14,071 nt of DNA from Actinomycetota bacterium (GTDB taxonomy: Bacteria; Actinomycetota; UBA4738; HRBIN12). The position numbers were made by a program, and so were the translations under genes. This document shows, in pieces, positions 1 to 7,117 of the stretch; position 1 is the first letter of the stretch, and each line of letters starts with the position of its first letter. The DNA lies in contig SIRV01000137.1 of NCBI GenBank assembly GCA_004366195.1, positions 1 to 14,071 on the forward strand. The letters are read 5' to 3'. Under the pieces are notes generated by a model that saw only the letters and a list, made by a program, of their open reading frames with translations, made no database searches and was not told the origin of the DNA.

Positions 1-363
1 CCCCTCCATCCGGGTCGCGTCCGCGGCGGCCATCTCGAAGTACGCGACGAGCTCGGCCACCTCGTCCTCGGCCTCGGCGCGGAGGGGCTTGCCCTGGTCG
101 AGCGAGAGCGTGCGGGCGAGCTCCTCCGCCCGGTCCTCGATCGCCTCCGCCACCCGCCGCATCGCGCGGGCCCGGTCGAAGGCCGAGAGGGCGGCCCAGC
201 CCGGCTGGGCCGCCCTCGCCGCGGCGATGGCGCGGCGGGCGTCCTCGCGGGAACCCTCGGCGACCTCGCCGATCAGCTCGCCGGTCGAGGGGCTCGTGGC
301 CTCGAACGTCCCCTCGGCGTCGACCCACCGGCCGCCGATCCACATGCGCACGCGCTCGCCCAC
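1..363 (-). CDS. NAD(P)-dependent aldehyde dehydrogenase, N-terminal part (possible betaine aldehyde dehydrogenase)
   Basis: This is the first 121 codons of an aldehyde dehydrogenase; the rest, including the catalytic Cys and Glu, lies beyond position 1. The visible part has the family's opening layout: the strand pair MWIGGRWVDAEGTFEATSP, then a helical segment with AARAAQPGWAAL, RARAMRRVAEAIEDRAEELA and LDQGKPLRAEAEDEVAE. The GTG start at 363 is chosen because GGAAGGAGG ends 7 nt upstream. It follows the substrate-binding protein gene after 20 nt, as the last visible gene of the proV-proW-proX operon and opposite a choline dehydrogenase. From that context, oxidation of betaine aldehyde to glycine betaine is the likely role. 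The family is clear; the substrate is inferred, and other semialdehydes remain possible. Confidence 0.87.
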   Translation of the reverse strand, partial: MGERVRMWIGGRWVDAEGTFEATSPSTGELIGEVAEGSREDARRAIAAARAAQPGWAALSAFDRARAMRRVAEAIEDRAEELARTLSLDQGKPLRAEAEDEVAELVAYFEMAAADATRMEG

Positions 364-383
364 CGCTCGTCCTCCTTCCCGGA

Positions 384-1412
384 CTACGACGCGGCGAGAC
401 CCGCGTCGACCCACGGCTGCCAGACGTCCTGGTTGGCCTCGACCCAGGCGCGCGCCGCCTCCACCGGGTCGGTCCCGTTGTGGATCTCGAGGGCGATGGA
501 GTTCTGGTCCTCGTTCGTGTAGCGCATCGCCGAGAGGAACGCGAACGCGGCCGGCGCCTTCTCCTGCAGCCCCTCGTGGAACGCCTTGTACAGGACGTCC
601 TCCGGGTATCCGCAGGCGTAGGCGTCGGGATCGTTCACCGCCGCGTCCTCGCACTCGGGGGTGACCTCCGGCAGCTCGATCATCGTGAGGTCGTACTGCG
701 CGTGCGCCCAGTGCGGGGTCCAGAAGTAGAAGAGGATCGGCTCCTGCTTCTGGTACGCGGCGTCGAGGGCCGCGAGCTCGGCGGCCTCGGAGCCCGCGTA
801 CACCACCTTGAAGTTCAGACCCAGGTTGTCGGCGATGGCCTGGTCGAAGGTCACGTAGCTCGGGTCGCCGTCGAGGATCTGCCCGGCGTCGCCCGACTCG
901 GCGGTGCGGAACAGGTCCTCGTTCCCCTTCAGACCCTCCCACGTAGCGAGGTCGGGGTTCTCCTCGACGAGGTAGGTCGGGACCCACCACCCGATCTGGC
1001 CGACGACCCCGAGCTCGCCGCCGTCCACGACGCCGTTGCCCGACTCGATGTACTTCTTGTAGTCCTTCCCGTGACCCGACGGCCATACCTCGAGCGTCGC
1101 ATCCAGGTCGCCGTTGGCGAGCGCCGGGAACTGGGCGAACTCGTCGATCTCCACCAGCTCCACCGTGTAGCCGAGCTCGTCCTCGAGCAGGACCTTGGCC
1201 ACGTTCGCGTTCGCCGCGGAGCCGTCCCATGGGCTCACCGCGATCGTGATCGTGACGTCCCGGTTGTCCGGCACCTGCGTGTCGGCCGTCGGGCCGGTCG
1301 CCCCCCCACCGGACGACCCGCCCTCGACGTCGCTGCACGCCGCCGCGACCAGCGCGACCAGCGCGACCAACAGGCCGAGCCGGATCCATCGTCCCAATCT
1401 CACCTCGCGCAT
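384..1412 (-). CDS. proX: Glycine betaine/choline ABC transporter substrate-binding lipoprotein (ProX/OpuAC family)
   Basis: Extracellular solute-binding protein of 342 aa that would capture a quaternary amine and deliver it to the permease encoded just upstream. The N-terminus is a lipoprotein signal: Arg-rich start, hydrophobic stretch at residues 12-25 and lipobox VAAAC with Cys26, followed by a Ser/Gly linker to about residue 50. The mature part has OpuAC-type segments: ITIAVSPWDGSAANA near 55-70, LEVWPSGH at 108-114, GQIGWWVPTYLV near 138-149 and FYFWTPHWAH at 228-237. These supply many Trp/Tyr residues (W62, W110, W142, W143, W231, W235) of the kind that form the aromatic cage around a trimethylammonium group. 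C254 and C267 could form a disulfide. The ATG at 1412 follows a purine-rich AAAGGGGGGAG and lies 29 nt after the permease stop. Betaine versus choline cannot be settled from sequence. Confidence 0.9.
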   Translation of the reverse strand: MREVRLGRWIRLGLLVALVALVAAACSDVEGGSSGGGATGPTADTQVPDNRDVTITIAVSPWDGSAANANVAKVLLEDELGYTVELVEIDEFAQFPALANGDLDATLEVWPSGHGKDYKKYIESGNGVVDGGELGVVGQIGWWVPTYLVEENPDLATWEGLKGNEDLFRTAESGDAGQILDGDPSYVTFDQAIADNLGLNFKVVYAGSEAAELAALDAAYQKQEPILFYFWTPHWAHAQYDLTMIELPEVTPECEDAAVNDPDAYACGYPEDVLYKAFHEGLQEKAPAAFAFLSAMRYTNEDQNSIALEIHNGTDPVEAARAWVEANQDVWQPWVDAGLAAS

Positions 1413-1441
1413 GCGCTCCCCCCTTTCCTTCCGGTCGGTCC

Positions 1442-3433
1442 TCACACCGACGCCCCTGCGGCGGGCGCGGCTCCCCGGACCCGCCCCATCATCTGCGTGA
1501 TCCGGTCGATCACGATCGCGAGGAGCAGGATGCAGATCCCCGCCACCATGCCGCGACCGGGGTCGTGCGACAGCCCCTGGATCACCTCGTAGCCGAGTCC
1601 GCCGCCGCCGACGAGGCCCGCGATGATCACGACGGAGAGCACCATCATCACGGTCTGGTTCACCCCGAGCAGGATCGAGGGCCGCGCCAGCGGGAGCTGG
1701 ACCTTCGTCAGCACCTGCCACCGGGTGGAGCCGAACGCGAGCGCCGCCTCGACCGTCTCCCGGGGCACCTGACGGATCCCCGTGTCGGTGAGACGGATCC
1801 CGGGCGGCAGCGCGTAGACGAGGGCGGCGATCACCCCCGGCACCCGCCCCACGCCGAACAGGGCCACGACCGGCACGAGGTACACGAACTGCGGCATCGT
1901 CTGCATCGCGTCGAGGATCGGGCGCAGCGCCCGTCGCACGCGGTCGTCCCACGCGGACCAGACCCCGATGGGGATCGCGAGCACGACGGAGGAGGCCACG
2001 GCGACGACCACCTGGCTCAGCGTGTCCATCGAGATCTCCCACATGCCGACCAGCCCGACCCCCGCGACGCACGTGAAGGCGAGGATCGGCAGGCCCGGCC
2101 GGCGCGAGACCTTCCACGCGGCGAGCGCCGCCCCGCCGGCCACCATCCACCACGGCACCCCGAGGAGGAGATCCCGCAGCGGATCGAGGCCGAAGCGGAT
2201 CATCGAGCCCGTCATGGCCTCGGTGACGTCGCTCACGTGGAGGGTGAGCCAGGCCACCGCGCGGTTCACCGGCTCGGAGATGGAGAGCGCCCACGTGGTC
2301 GGGAAGTCCTGCTGCCGCAGCACCTCCCGCCCCACGACGACGGCGAGGACCGCGCCCGCGACGGCGGCCGCCCAGACCGCCCGCCGCGAGAGGGTCCACC
2401 GACCGAGCCGCGGCGATCCGACGCCCCGCTGACGCCGGTCGCGCTCGCTCCACCCCATCGTCACGCGGTCGAGGACGACGGCGAGCACGACGATGGCGAT
2501 CCCGCCGGCGAGCGCCTCGCCGACGTCGCGGCGCTGGAGGGCGTTGTAGACGACCCGACCGAGACCGCGGAACCCCACCGAGGCCGCGATCACGACCATC
2601 CCGAGGGCCATCATGATCGTCTGGTTGACCCCCAGCATGATGTGGGGCTTCGCCAGCGGTAGCTGCACCTTCCACAGCAGCTGCCGTCGGGTCGAGCCGA
2701 AGGACTCGGCCACCTCGATCGCGCCCCGCGAGACCAGCCGCACGCCGAGGCTCGTGAGCCGGATCGCGGGGGGCAGGGCGAACACGATCGTGGCGATGAG
2801 CGCCGTCGTGGTCCCGATCGAGAACAGGAGCACGAGCGGGACGAGGTACGAGAAGGCGGGGATCGTCTGCATCCCATCGAGCACCGGGCGGAGGAGACGG
2901 TCCACGACCGGGCGCCGGCCGGCCACGATCCCGAGGGGGATCCCGACGGCGAGGGCGGCCACGACCGCCATCACCATGAGCGCGAGCGTCTCCACGCTCT
3001 CCGGCCACAGGCCGAGGAGCGCCATCGAGCCGAACCCCACGGCGGCGAGCACGCCCTTGCGCCATCCCGCGGCCGCCCCCGAGATCAGGGAGAGCGTCGC
3101 GATCAGGCCGAACCACGTCATCCGCGAGAGCAGGCGCACGATCGCGTCGAAGGACCCGTTCACGAGGTCCTTGAGGGGCACGAGCCCGTACCGGAAGACG
3201 GGGTGCGTGCGCTGGTTCGTGATGACCCAGTCCTGGAATGCGTTGAAGCTCCTCGCCAGGTCGACGACCCACCGCTCGGGGAACCCCCCCGCGAGCCGCA
3301 GGCCGAGCGCCACGGCGGCCCCGAGGCCGAGGACCCACGCCGCCCGCCGGGCCCAGGCGTGTTGCCCGGGCGCCGCGACGGGCCTGCCGGGCAGCGCCGC
3401 GGCGCGGGGGGATCCACCCAGGCGCTCCTGCAT
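1442..3433 (-). CDS. proW: Glycine betaine-type ABC transporter permease, tandem fusion of two ProW-like modules
   Basis: Integral membrane protein of 663 aa carrying two complete binding-protein-dependent permease domains in one chain. Module 1 spans about residues 50-327 and module 2 about 385-648. Each has the same order of segments: a soluble or amphipathic lead-in, early membrane helices, LRPxLDxMQT with P-x-F-x-YLVP, ALPPxIRLT, and the EAA loop that contacts the ATPase. The EAA loops run from about 240 to 270 and 560 to 590, both with FGSTR, KVQLPLA and GVNQT. Typical ProW/OpuAB proteins have one module and work as homodimers, so this chain probably forms the whole channel alone. The ATG at 3433 shares one base with the ATPase stop (TGATG), which implies translational coupling. 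A 29-nt gap then leads to the binding protein gene. Confidence 0.92.
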   Translation of the reverse strand: MQERLGGSPRAAALPGRPVAAPGQHAWARRAAWVLGLGAAVALGLRLAGGFPERWVVDLARSFNAFQDWVITNQRTHPVFRYGLVPLKDLVNGSFDAIVRLLSRMTWFGLIATLSLISGAAAGWRKGVLAAVGFGSMALLGLWPESVETLALMVMAVVAALAVGIPLGIVAGRRPVVDRLLRPVLDGMQTIPAFSYLVPLVLLFSIGTTTALIATIVFALPPAIRLTSLGVRLVSRGAIEVAESFGSTRRQLLWKVQLPLAKPHIMLGVNQTIMMALGMVVIAASVGFRGLGRVVYNALQRRDVGEALAGGIAIVVLAVVLDRVTMGWSERDRRQRGVGSPRLGRWTLSRRAVWAAAVAGAVLAVVVGREVLRQQDFPTTWALSISEPVNRAVAWLTLHVSDVTEAMTGSMIRFGLDPLRDLLLGVPWWMVAGGAALAAWKVSRRPGLPILAFTCVAGVGLVGMWEISMDTLSQVVVAVASSVVLAIPIGVWSAWDDRVRRALRPILDAMQTMPQFVYLVPVVALFGVGRVPGVIAALVYALPPGIRLTDTGIRQVPRETVEAALAFGSTRWQVLTKVQLPLARPSILLGVNQTVMMVLSVVIIAGLVGGGGLGYEVIQGLSHDPGRGMVAGICILLLAIVIDRITQMMGRVRGAAPAAGASV

Positions 3434-4446
3434 CAGCCCGCGTCCTCGACCATCGCCGCGAGCACGGCCGCCCGGTCCACGACGCCGATCGCGCGGCCGT
3501 CCTCGACCACCCGCAGCGGCGCCTCGCTCCGCGCGAGGATCGGCAGGAGGTCGACGAGGAGGGTCTCCGGGGAGACGTCCCCCGCGAACGCATGGGCGCC
3601 GTTCGGCGGCTGCATCACCGAGCGCGCGCGGAGCACGTGCGAGCGCGGGACGTCCCGGGTGAAGTCCGCGACGTAGGCGTCGGCCGGACGGATCACGACC
3701 TCCTCCGGGGTCCCGACCTGGACGAAGCGCCCGTCCTTCATGACGGCGATCCGATCGCCGAGCTTCAGCGCCTCCATGAGGTCGTGGGTGATGAAGATCA
3801 TCGTCTTGCGCAGCTCCCGCTGCAGGCGCAGCACCTCGTCCTGCATGTCCCGACGGATGAGGGGGTCGAGGGCGCTGAAGGGCTCGTCGAAGAGCATGAT
3901 CTCGGGGTCGGTCGCGAGGGCCCGGGCGAGCCCGACGCGCTGCTGCATCCCTCCGGAGAGCTCCTCGGGGAACGCATCGGCCCAGCCCTCAAGACCCACG
4001 ACCTCGAGGACCTCGTGGGCGCGGCGGAGCCGCTCGGTCCGATCCACGCCCTGGATCTCCAGGCCGAAGGCCACGTTGTCGACGATCCTCCGGTGCGGGA
4101 GCAGCCCGAAGTGCTGGAACACCATGCTCACGCGGCGCCGACGCAGCTCGCGCAGGCGATCGGCGTCGAGGGCGCCGATGTCCTCGCCGTCGATGAGGAT
4201 CGTGCCGGCCGTGGGCTCATGGAGCCGGTTCAGCATGCGCACGAGGGTCGACTTGCCGGATCCGGACAGGCCCATGACCACGAACACCTCGCCCGGGGCG
4301 ACGTCGAACGAGACGCCGCGTACGGCGGCGACGCAGCCCGTCCTCGCCAGGAGCTCGCTCCGAGGCAGGTCGGCCTGGGGCGAGCCGACGATCCGCTCCG
4401 GCCTCGGGCCGTACACCTTCCACACGTCCCGGCACGAGACCGTCAT
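3433..4446 (-). CDS. proV: Glycine betaine/choline ABC transporter ATP-binding protein with C-terminal CBS-like region (ProV/OpuAA)
   Basis: Cytoplasmic ATPase of 337 aa that powers the quaternary-amine transporter. All nucleotide-binding elements are visible: Walker A GLSGSGKST at 59-67, Q-loop Gln111 in VFQHFGLLPHR, signature LSGGMQQR at 163-170, Walker B IMLFDEP at 183-189 and switch His221. The long N-terminal insert before the Walker A, and LPHRRIVDNVAFGLE after the Q-loop, are typical of ProV/OpuAA. After about residue 270 comes a regulatory tail with a single CBS-like repeat (VSPETLLVDLLPILARSEAP, then GRAIGVVDRAAVL), the element that senses ionic strength or nucleotides in characterised relatives. 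The ATG at 4446 has GGAG directly before it, with a G-rich run further upstream, and starts the residues aligned to the family. The reading frame is open further upstream, but that part has no family resemblance. Confidence 0.93.
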   Translation of the reverse strand: MTVSCRDVWKVYGPRPERIVGSPQADLPRSELLARTGCVAAVRGVSFDVAPGEVFVVMGLSGSGKSTLVRMLNRLHEPTAGTILIDGEDIGALDADRLRELRRRRVSMVFQHFGLLPHRRIVDNVAFGLEIQGVDRTERLRRAHEVLEVVGLEGWADAFPEELSGGMQQRVGLARALATDPEIMLFDEPFSALDPLIRRDMQDEVLRLQRELRKTMIFITHDLMEALKLGDRIAVMKDGRFVQVGTPEEVVIRPADAYVADFTRDVPRSHVLRARSVMQPPNGAHAFAGDVSPETLLVDLLPILARSEAPLRVVEDGRAIGVVDRAAVLAAMVEDAG

Positions 4447-4510
4447 CTCCGATCCCCCCACCGCGTGACCGCTCCCCGCTGCCCGCTCCCTGACCCTCGA
4501 CGACCGCCGG

Positions 4511-4540
4511 AGCATGGGCGACGCCGCGGGGCGCCGACAA
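4511..4540 (-). promoter_or_regulatory. Weak candidate promoter for the proV-proW-proX operon
   Basis: On the minus strand TTGTCG (4540-4535) is followed after 18 nt by CATGCT (4516-4511). The -35 matches consensus in four positions, the -10 in only three. The -35 directly abuts the 4542-4570 palindrome, so a bound protein would block it. This is inference from spacing and match only. Confidence 0.25.
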
Positions 4541-4541
4541 C

Positions 4542-4570
4542 CCGATGGTTGCGGAGCCCGCAACCATCGG
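4542..4570. promoter_or_regulatory. Perfect 13-bp palindrome with 3-nt spacer between divergent operons (candidate operator)
   Basis: The left arm CCGATGGTTGCGG (4542-4554) and right arm CCGCAACCATCGG (4558-4570) are exact reverse complements around AGC. The site lies in the 164-bp region between the proV start (4446) and the betA start (4611), 41 bp from the betA ATG and 96 bp from the proV ATG. Both flanking genes begin here, so a terminator makes little sense. A dimeric regulator controlling both operons is the natural reading. No regulator gene is adjacent; the TetR gene at 10211-10855 is the only regulator in the window and has no proven link. The rest of 4447-4610 shows no ORF of its own. 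Confidence 0.6.
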
Positions 4571-4610
4571 CGCACCGGCCGCGACCTGATGGCGCAGACT
4601 CGCGGCCACG

Positions 4611-6272
4611 ATGGGCTCGCGCCACTACGACGTCGTCATCGTGGGCGGCGGCTCCGCTGGGAGCTGCCTCGCGAACCGGCTCTCCGCCGACCCGGGAACC
4701 CGGGTCCTCGTCCTCGAGGCGGGGCGCCCCGACTACCTCTTCGATCTCTTCATCCACATGCCGGCCGCCCTCGCGTTCCCCATCGGGAGCCGCTTCTACG
4801 ACTGGCGCTACGAGTCCGAGCCGGAGCCGCACATGGGCGGGCGCCGCATCTACCACGCGCGGGGGAAGGTCCTCGGGGGTTCGAGCTCGATCAACGGGAT
4901 GATCTTCCAGCGCGGCAACCCGATGGACTACGAGCGCTGGGCCTCGGACCCGGGCATGGAGACCTGGGACTACGCCCACTGCCTGCCCTACTTCAAGCGG
5001 ATGGAGAACTGCCTCGCGGCCTCGCCGGAGGACCCGTTCCGCGGACGCTCGGGCCCCCTCGTCCTCGAGCGCGGACCGGCCACGAACCCGCTGTTCGGCG
5101 CCTTCTTCGAGGCCGTCCAGCAGGCCGGCTACCCGCTCACCGACGATGTGAACGGCTACCGCCAGGAGGGCTTCGCGCCGTTCGACCGCACCATCCACCG
5201 CGGCCGCCGGCTCTCCGCGGCCCGCGCCTACCTCCACCCCGTCATGGGGCGACCGAACCTGGAGGTCCGCACCCGCGCCTTCGTCACGCGCGTGCTCTTC
5301 CGCGGCACCCGGGCCGTCGGGGTGGAGTACGTCCGCGGCCGCGGCGGGGCGGAGCGGGTGACCGCGGGGGAGGTGATCCTCTGCGGCGGGGCGATCAACA
5401 CGCCCCAGGTCCTCCAGGTCTCCGGGGTCGGGAACGCCGACGAGCTGCGGGCCCTCGGGGTCGAGGTCGTCCACCACCTCCCGGGCGTGGGCGAGAACCT
5501 CCAGGACCACCTCGAGGTCTACGTGCAGTACCGCTGCACGCAGCCGGTCTCCGTCGCGCCGTACCTGCGGTGGCGGTGGCGGCCCCTCGTGGCCCTGCAG
5601 TGGCTCCTGTTCCGAACCGGCCCCGGTGCCACGAACCACTTCGAGGCCGGCGGGTTCGTCCGCTCCAACGACGAGGTCGACTACCCGAACCTCATGTTCC
5701 ACTTCCTCCCCATCGCGGTCCGCTACGACGGATCGTCGCCGGCCGGCGACCACGGTTACCAGGTCCACATCGGCCCGATGTACTCCGACGCCCGCGGGTG
5801 GGTGAAGATCAAGAGCCCCGACCCCCGGGTGAAGCCGCGGCTGCTCTTCAACTACCTGTCGACCGCCAAGGATCGGCGCGAGTGGGTCGAGGCCATCAGG
5901 ATCGCGCGGCACATCCTGAACCAGCCGGCGTTCGACCCCTTCAACGGCGGGGAGATCTCGCCCGGCCCTCGCGTCGAGAGCGACGGGGAGATCCTCGACT
6001 GGGTGGCGCGCGATGGCGAGACGGCGCTCCATCCCTCGTGCACCTGTCGGATGGGGATCGACGAGATGTCCGTGGTCGACCCCACCTCGATGAAGGTCCA
6101 CGGGCTCGAGGGCCTGCGCATCGTGGACGCCTCGGTCTTCCCCTACGTGACCAACGCGAACATCTACGCCCCGGTGATGATGGTGGCGGAGAAGGCGGCC
6201 GACCTCATCATGGGGAACACGCCGCTGCCGCCCGCCGAGGTCGAGTTCTACCGCCACCGCAGGGGGGAGTGA
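4611..6272 (+). CDS. betA: Choline dehydrogenase / GMC-family FAD oxidoreductase (BetA-like)
   Basis: FAD enzyme of 553 aa, the usual BetA length, predicted to oxidise choline to betaine aldehyde. Visible elements are the dinucleotide motif VGGGSAG at 11-17 with Glu36 at the end of strand 2 (VLEAG), GMC signature 1 around 83-103 (ARGKVLGGSSSINGM), GMC signature 2 around 259-274 (GGAINTPQVLQVSGVG), VGENLQDHLE at 293-302, and the catalytic His474 (HPSCTCRMG) with Asn517 (TNANIYAP). His/Asn is the pair used by choline oxidase and BetA. BetA-type segments such as MPAALAFPIG, EPEPHM, NGYRQEGF and FEAGGF are present. An in-frame TGA at 4587-4589 leaves ATG 4611 as the first ATG or GTG. No Shine-Dalgarno sequence precedes it, so leaderless or weak initiation is possible. 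The next gene starts one base after the stop. Confidence 0.93.
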   Translation: MGSRHYDVVIVGGGSAGSCLANRLSADPGTRVLVLEAGRPDYLFDLFIHMPAALAFPIGSRFYDWRYESEPEPHMGGRRIYHARGKVLGGSSSINGMIFQRGNPMDYERWASDPGMETWDYAHCLPYFKRMENCLAASPEDPFRGRSGPLVLERGPATNPLFGAFFEAVQQAGYPLTDDVNGYRQEGFAPFDRTIHRGRRLSAARAYLHPVMGRPNLEVRTRAFVTRVLFRGTRAVGVEYVRGRGGAERVTAGEVILCGGAINTPQVLQVSGVGNADELRALGVEVVHHLPGVGENLQDHLEVYVQYRCTQPVSVAPYLRWRWRPLVALQWLLFRTGPGATNHFEAGGFVRSNDEVDYPNLMFHFLPIAVRYDGSSPAGDHGYQVHIGPMYSDARGWVKIKSPDPRVKPRLLFNYLSTAKDRREWVEAIRIARHILNQPAFDPFNGGEISPGPRVESDGEILDWVARDGETALHPSCTCRMGIDEMSVVDPTSMKVHGLEGLRIVDASVFPYVTNANIYAPVMMVAEKAADLIMGNTPLPPAEVEFYRHRRGE

Positions 6273-6273
6273 C

Positions 6274-7095
6274 GTGCCGACGGTCCGCGTCGGGCGCACG
6301 ACGATCGCCTTCGAGACGTTCGGCTCGGGCCCGGACCTCGTCTTCATCGCCGGGGGCGGTGACACCGGCTCGCGTTGGCACCGCTACCAGGTCCCGCACT
6401 TCACGGCCGCCGGCTTCCGCTGCATCACCTTCGACAACCGCGGGGTGGGAGAGACCGTCGCGCCCGACCCGCCGTGGACGGCCTCCGACCTCGCGAGCGA
6501 CGTCGTCGGGTTGATCGAGGCGATCTGCGAGCCTCCCGTCGCGCTCGTCGGCCACTCCATGGGCGGGATCGTCGCCCAGCAGGTCGCCGTCGAGCGCCCG
6601 GACCTCCTGCGGTGCGCCGTCCTCATCGGGACGTACCCGAACACCCCCGCGGGGTGGGTGCGGGACTACCACGAGGCCGAGATCGCGTTCCGCCGGGCCG
6701 GAGGGCGCCTCGACGGCACGATCGGCGTCACCCACTACGCCGCCATGCTCTACCCGGCGAGCGCCCTGGACGACGCCGAGACCTGGACGCGGGTCCGGGA
6801 GGATCTCCTCGCATGGATGGGGAGCGGCGACAACGAGCGCTCCCTCATCGCGCAGTGGGAGCTCTGCCTGCGGAACGATCAGCGCGAGGAGCTCCGGAGC
6901 TGCCGGGTGCCGCTGCACGTGCTCGCCGGCTCCGAGGACGTCGAGGTGCCGCCCTCGCTCCAGCGGTCGGTGGCGGAGCTGGCGCCCGACGCCACGTTCG
7001 AGCTCGTCCGAGGCGCGGGTCACGGTTCCCTGTTCGGTCACCTCACTGAGCGGTTCAACGAGCTCATCGAGGAGCGGATCCGACGGCACCTCTGA
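6274..7095 (+). CDS. Alpha/beta-hydrolase fold protein (esterase/lyase-like)
   Basis: Soluble 273-aa alpha/beta hydrolase. It has the oxyanion-side GGGDTGSRW near 27-35, FDNRGVGET at 53-61, the nucleophile elbow GHSMGG with Ser95, the acid Asp222 in LAGSEDVEVP and the catalytic His250 in GAGHGSLF, so the triad is complete. A cap region lies between about 125 and 205. The GTG start at 6274 lies one nucleotide after the betA stop, and AGGGGGGAG at the betA 3' end serves as ribosome binding site, so the two genes are co-transcribed. Family members include esterases, C-C hydrolases and epoxide hydrolases, and the sequence does not separate these. Because it is paired with choline dehydrogenase, release of choline from an ester is an attractive but unproven role. 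Confidence 0.85.
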   Translation: MPTVRVGRTTIAFETFGSGPDLVFIAGGGDTGSRWHRYQVPHFTAAGFRCITFDNRGVGETVAPDPPWTASDLASDVVGLIEAICEPPVALVGHSMGGIVAQQVAVERPDLLRCAVLIGTYPNTPAGWVRDYHEAEIAFRRAGGRLDGTIGVTHYAAMLYPASALDDAETWTRVREDLLAWMGSGDNERSLIAQWELCLRNDQREELRSCRVPLHVLAGSEDVEVPPSLQRSVAELAPDATFELVRGAGHGSLFGHLTERFNELIEERIRRHL

Positions 7096-7117
7096 GGCCG
7101 GACCACGACGGCCTCAG
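7092..7117. terminator. Hairpin shared by convergent genes; candidate bidirectional terminator
   Basis: CTGAGGCCG (7092-7100) and CGGCCTCAG (7109-7117) pair perfectly over 9 bp around an 8-nt loop. The stem includes the TGA stop of the hydrolase gene on the plus strand and the TGA stop of the nucleotidyltransferase gene on the minus strand (TCA at 7114-7116). There is no T-run on either side, so it would be an L-shaped or Rho-assisted terminator, common in high-GC bacteria. The symmetrical position between convergent genes supports the call. Confidence 0.55.

Noticed and set aside
384..3593. A 1069-codon open frame on the minus strand covering permease and binding protein
   Set aside because: Only its last 342 codons (from ATG 1412) are a real protein. 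The upstream part is an Arg/Gly/Pro-rich out-of-frame reading of the permease and ATPase genes.
4447..4610. Riboswitch (including guanidine or choline-related) in the largest intergenic region
   Set aside because: Apart from the palindrome, no conserved aptamer-like arrangement was visible, and the guanidino operon's own leader lies outside the window.
4443..6365. A 640-codon minus-strand frame opposite betA
   Set aside because: It is the antisense of betA codons with no domain-like sequence; the His/Asp/Val/Gly-rich composition is what reverse complements of GC-rich genes give.
3592..6514. Long plus-strand frames at 3592-4902 and 4514-6514
   Set aside because: They are low-complexity Arg/Pro/Gly translations antisense to proV or out of frame with betA, typical of very GC-rich DNA. 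The overlapping genes have full family motifs.
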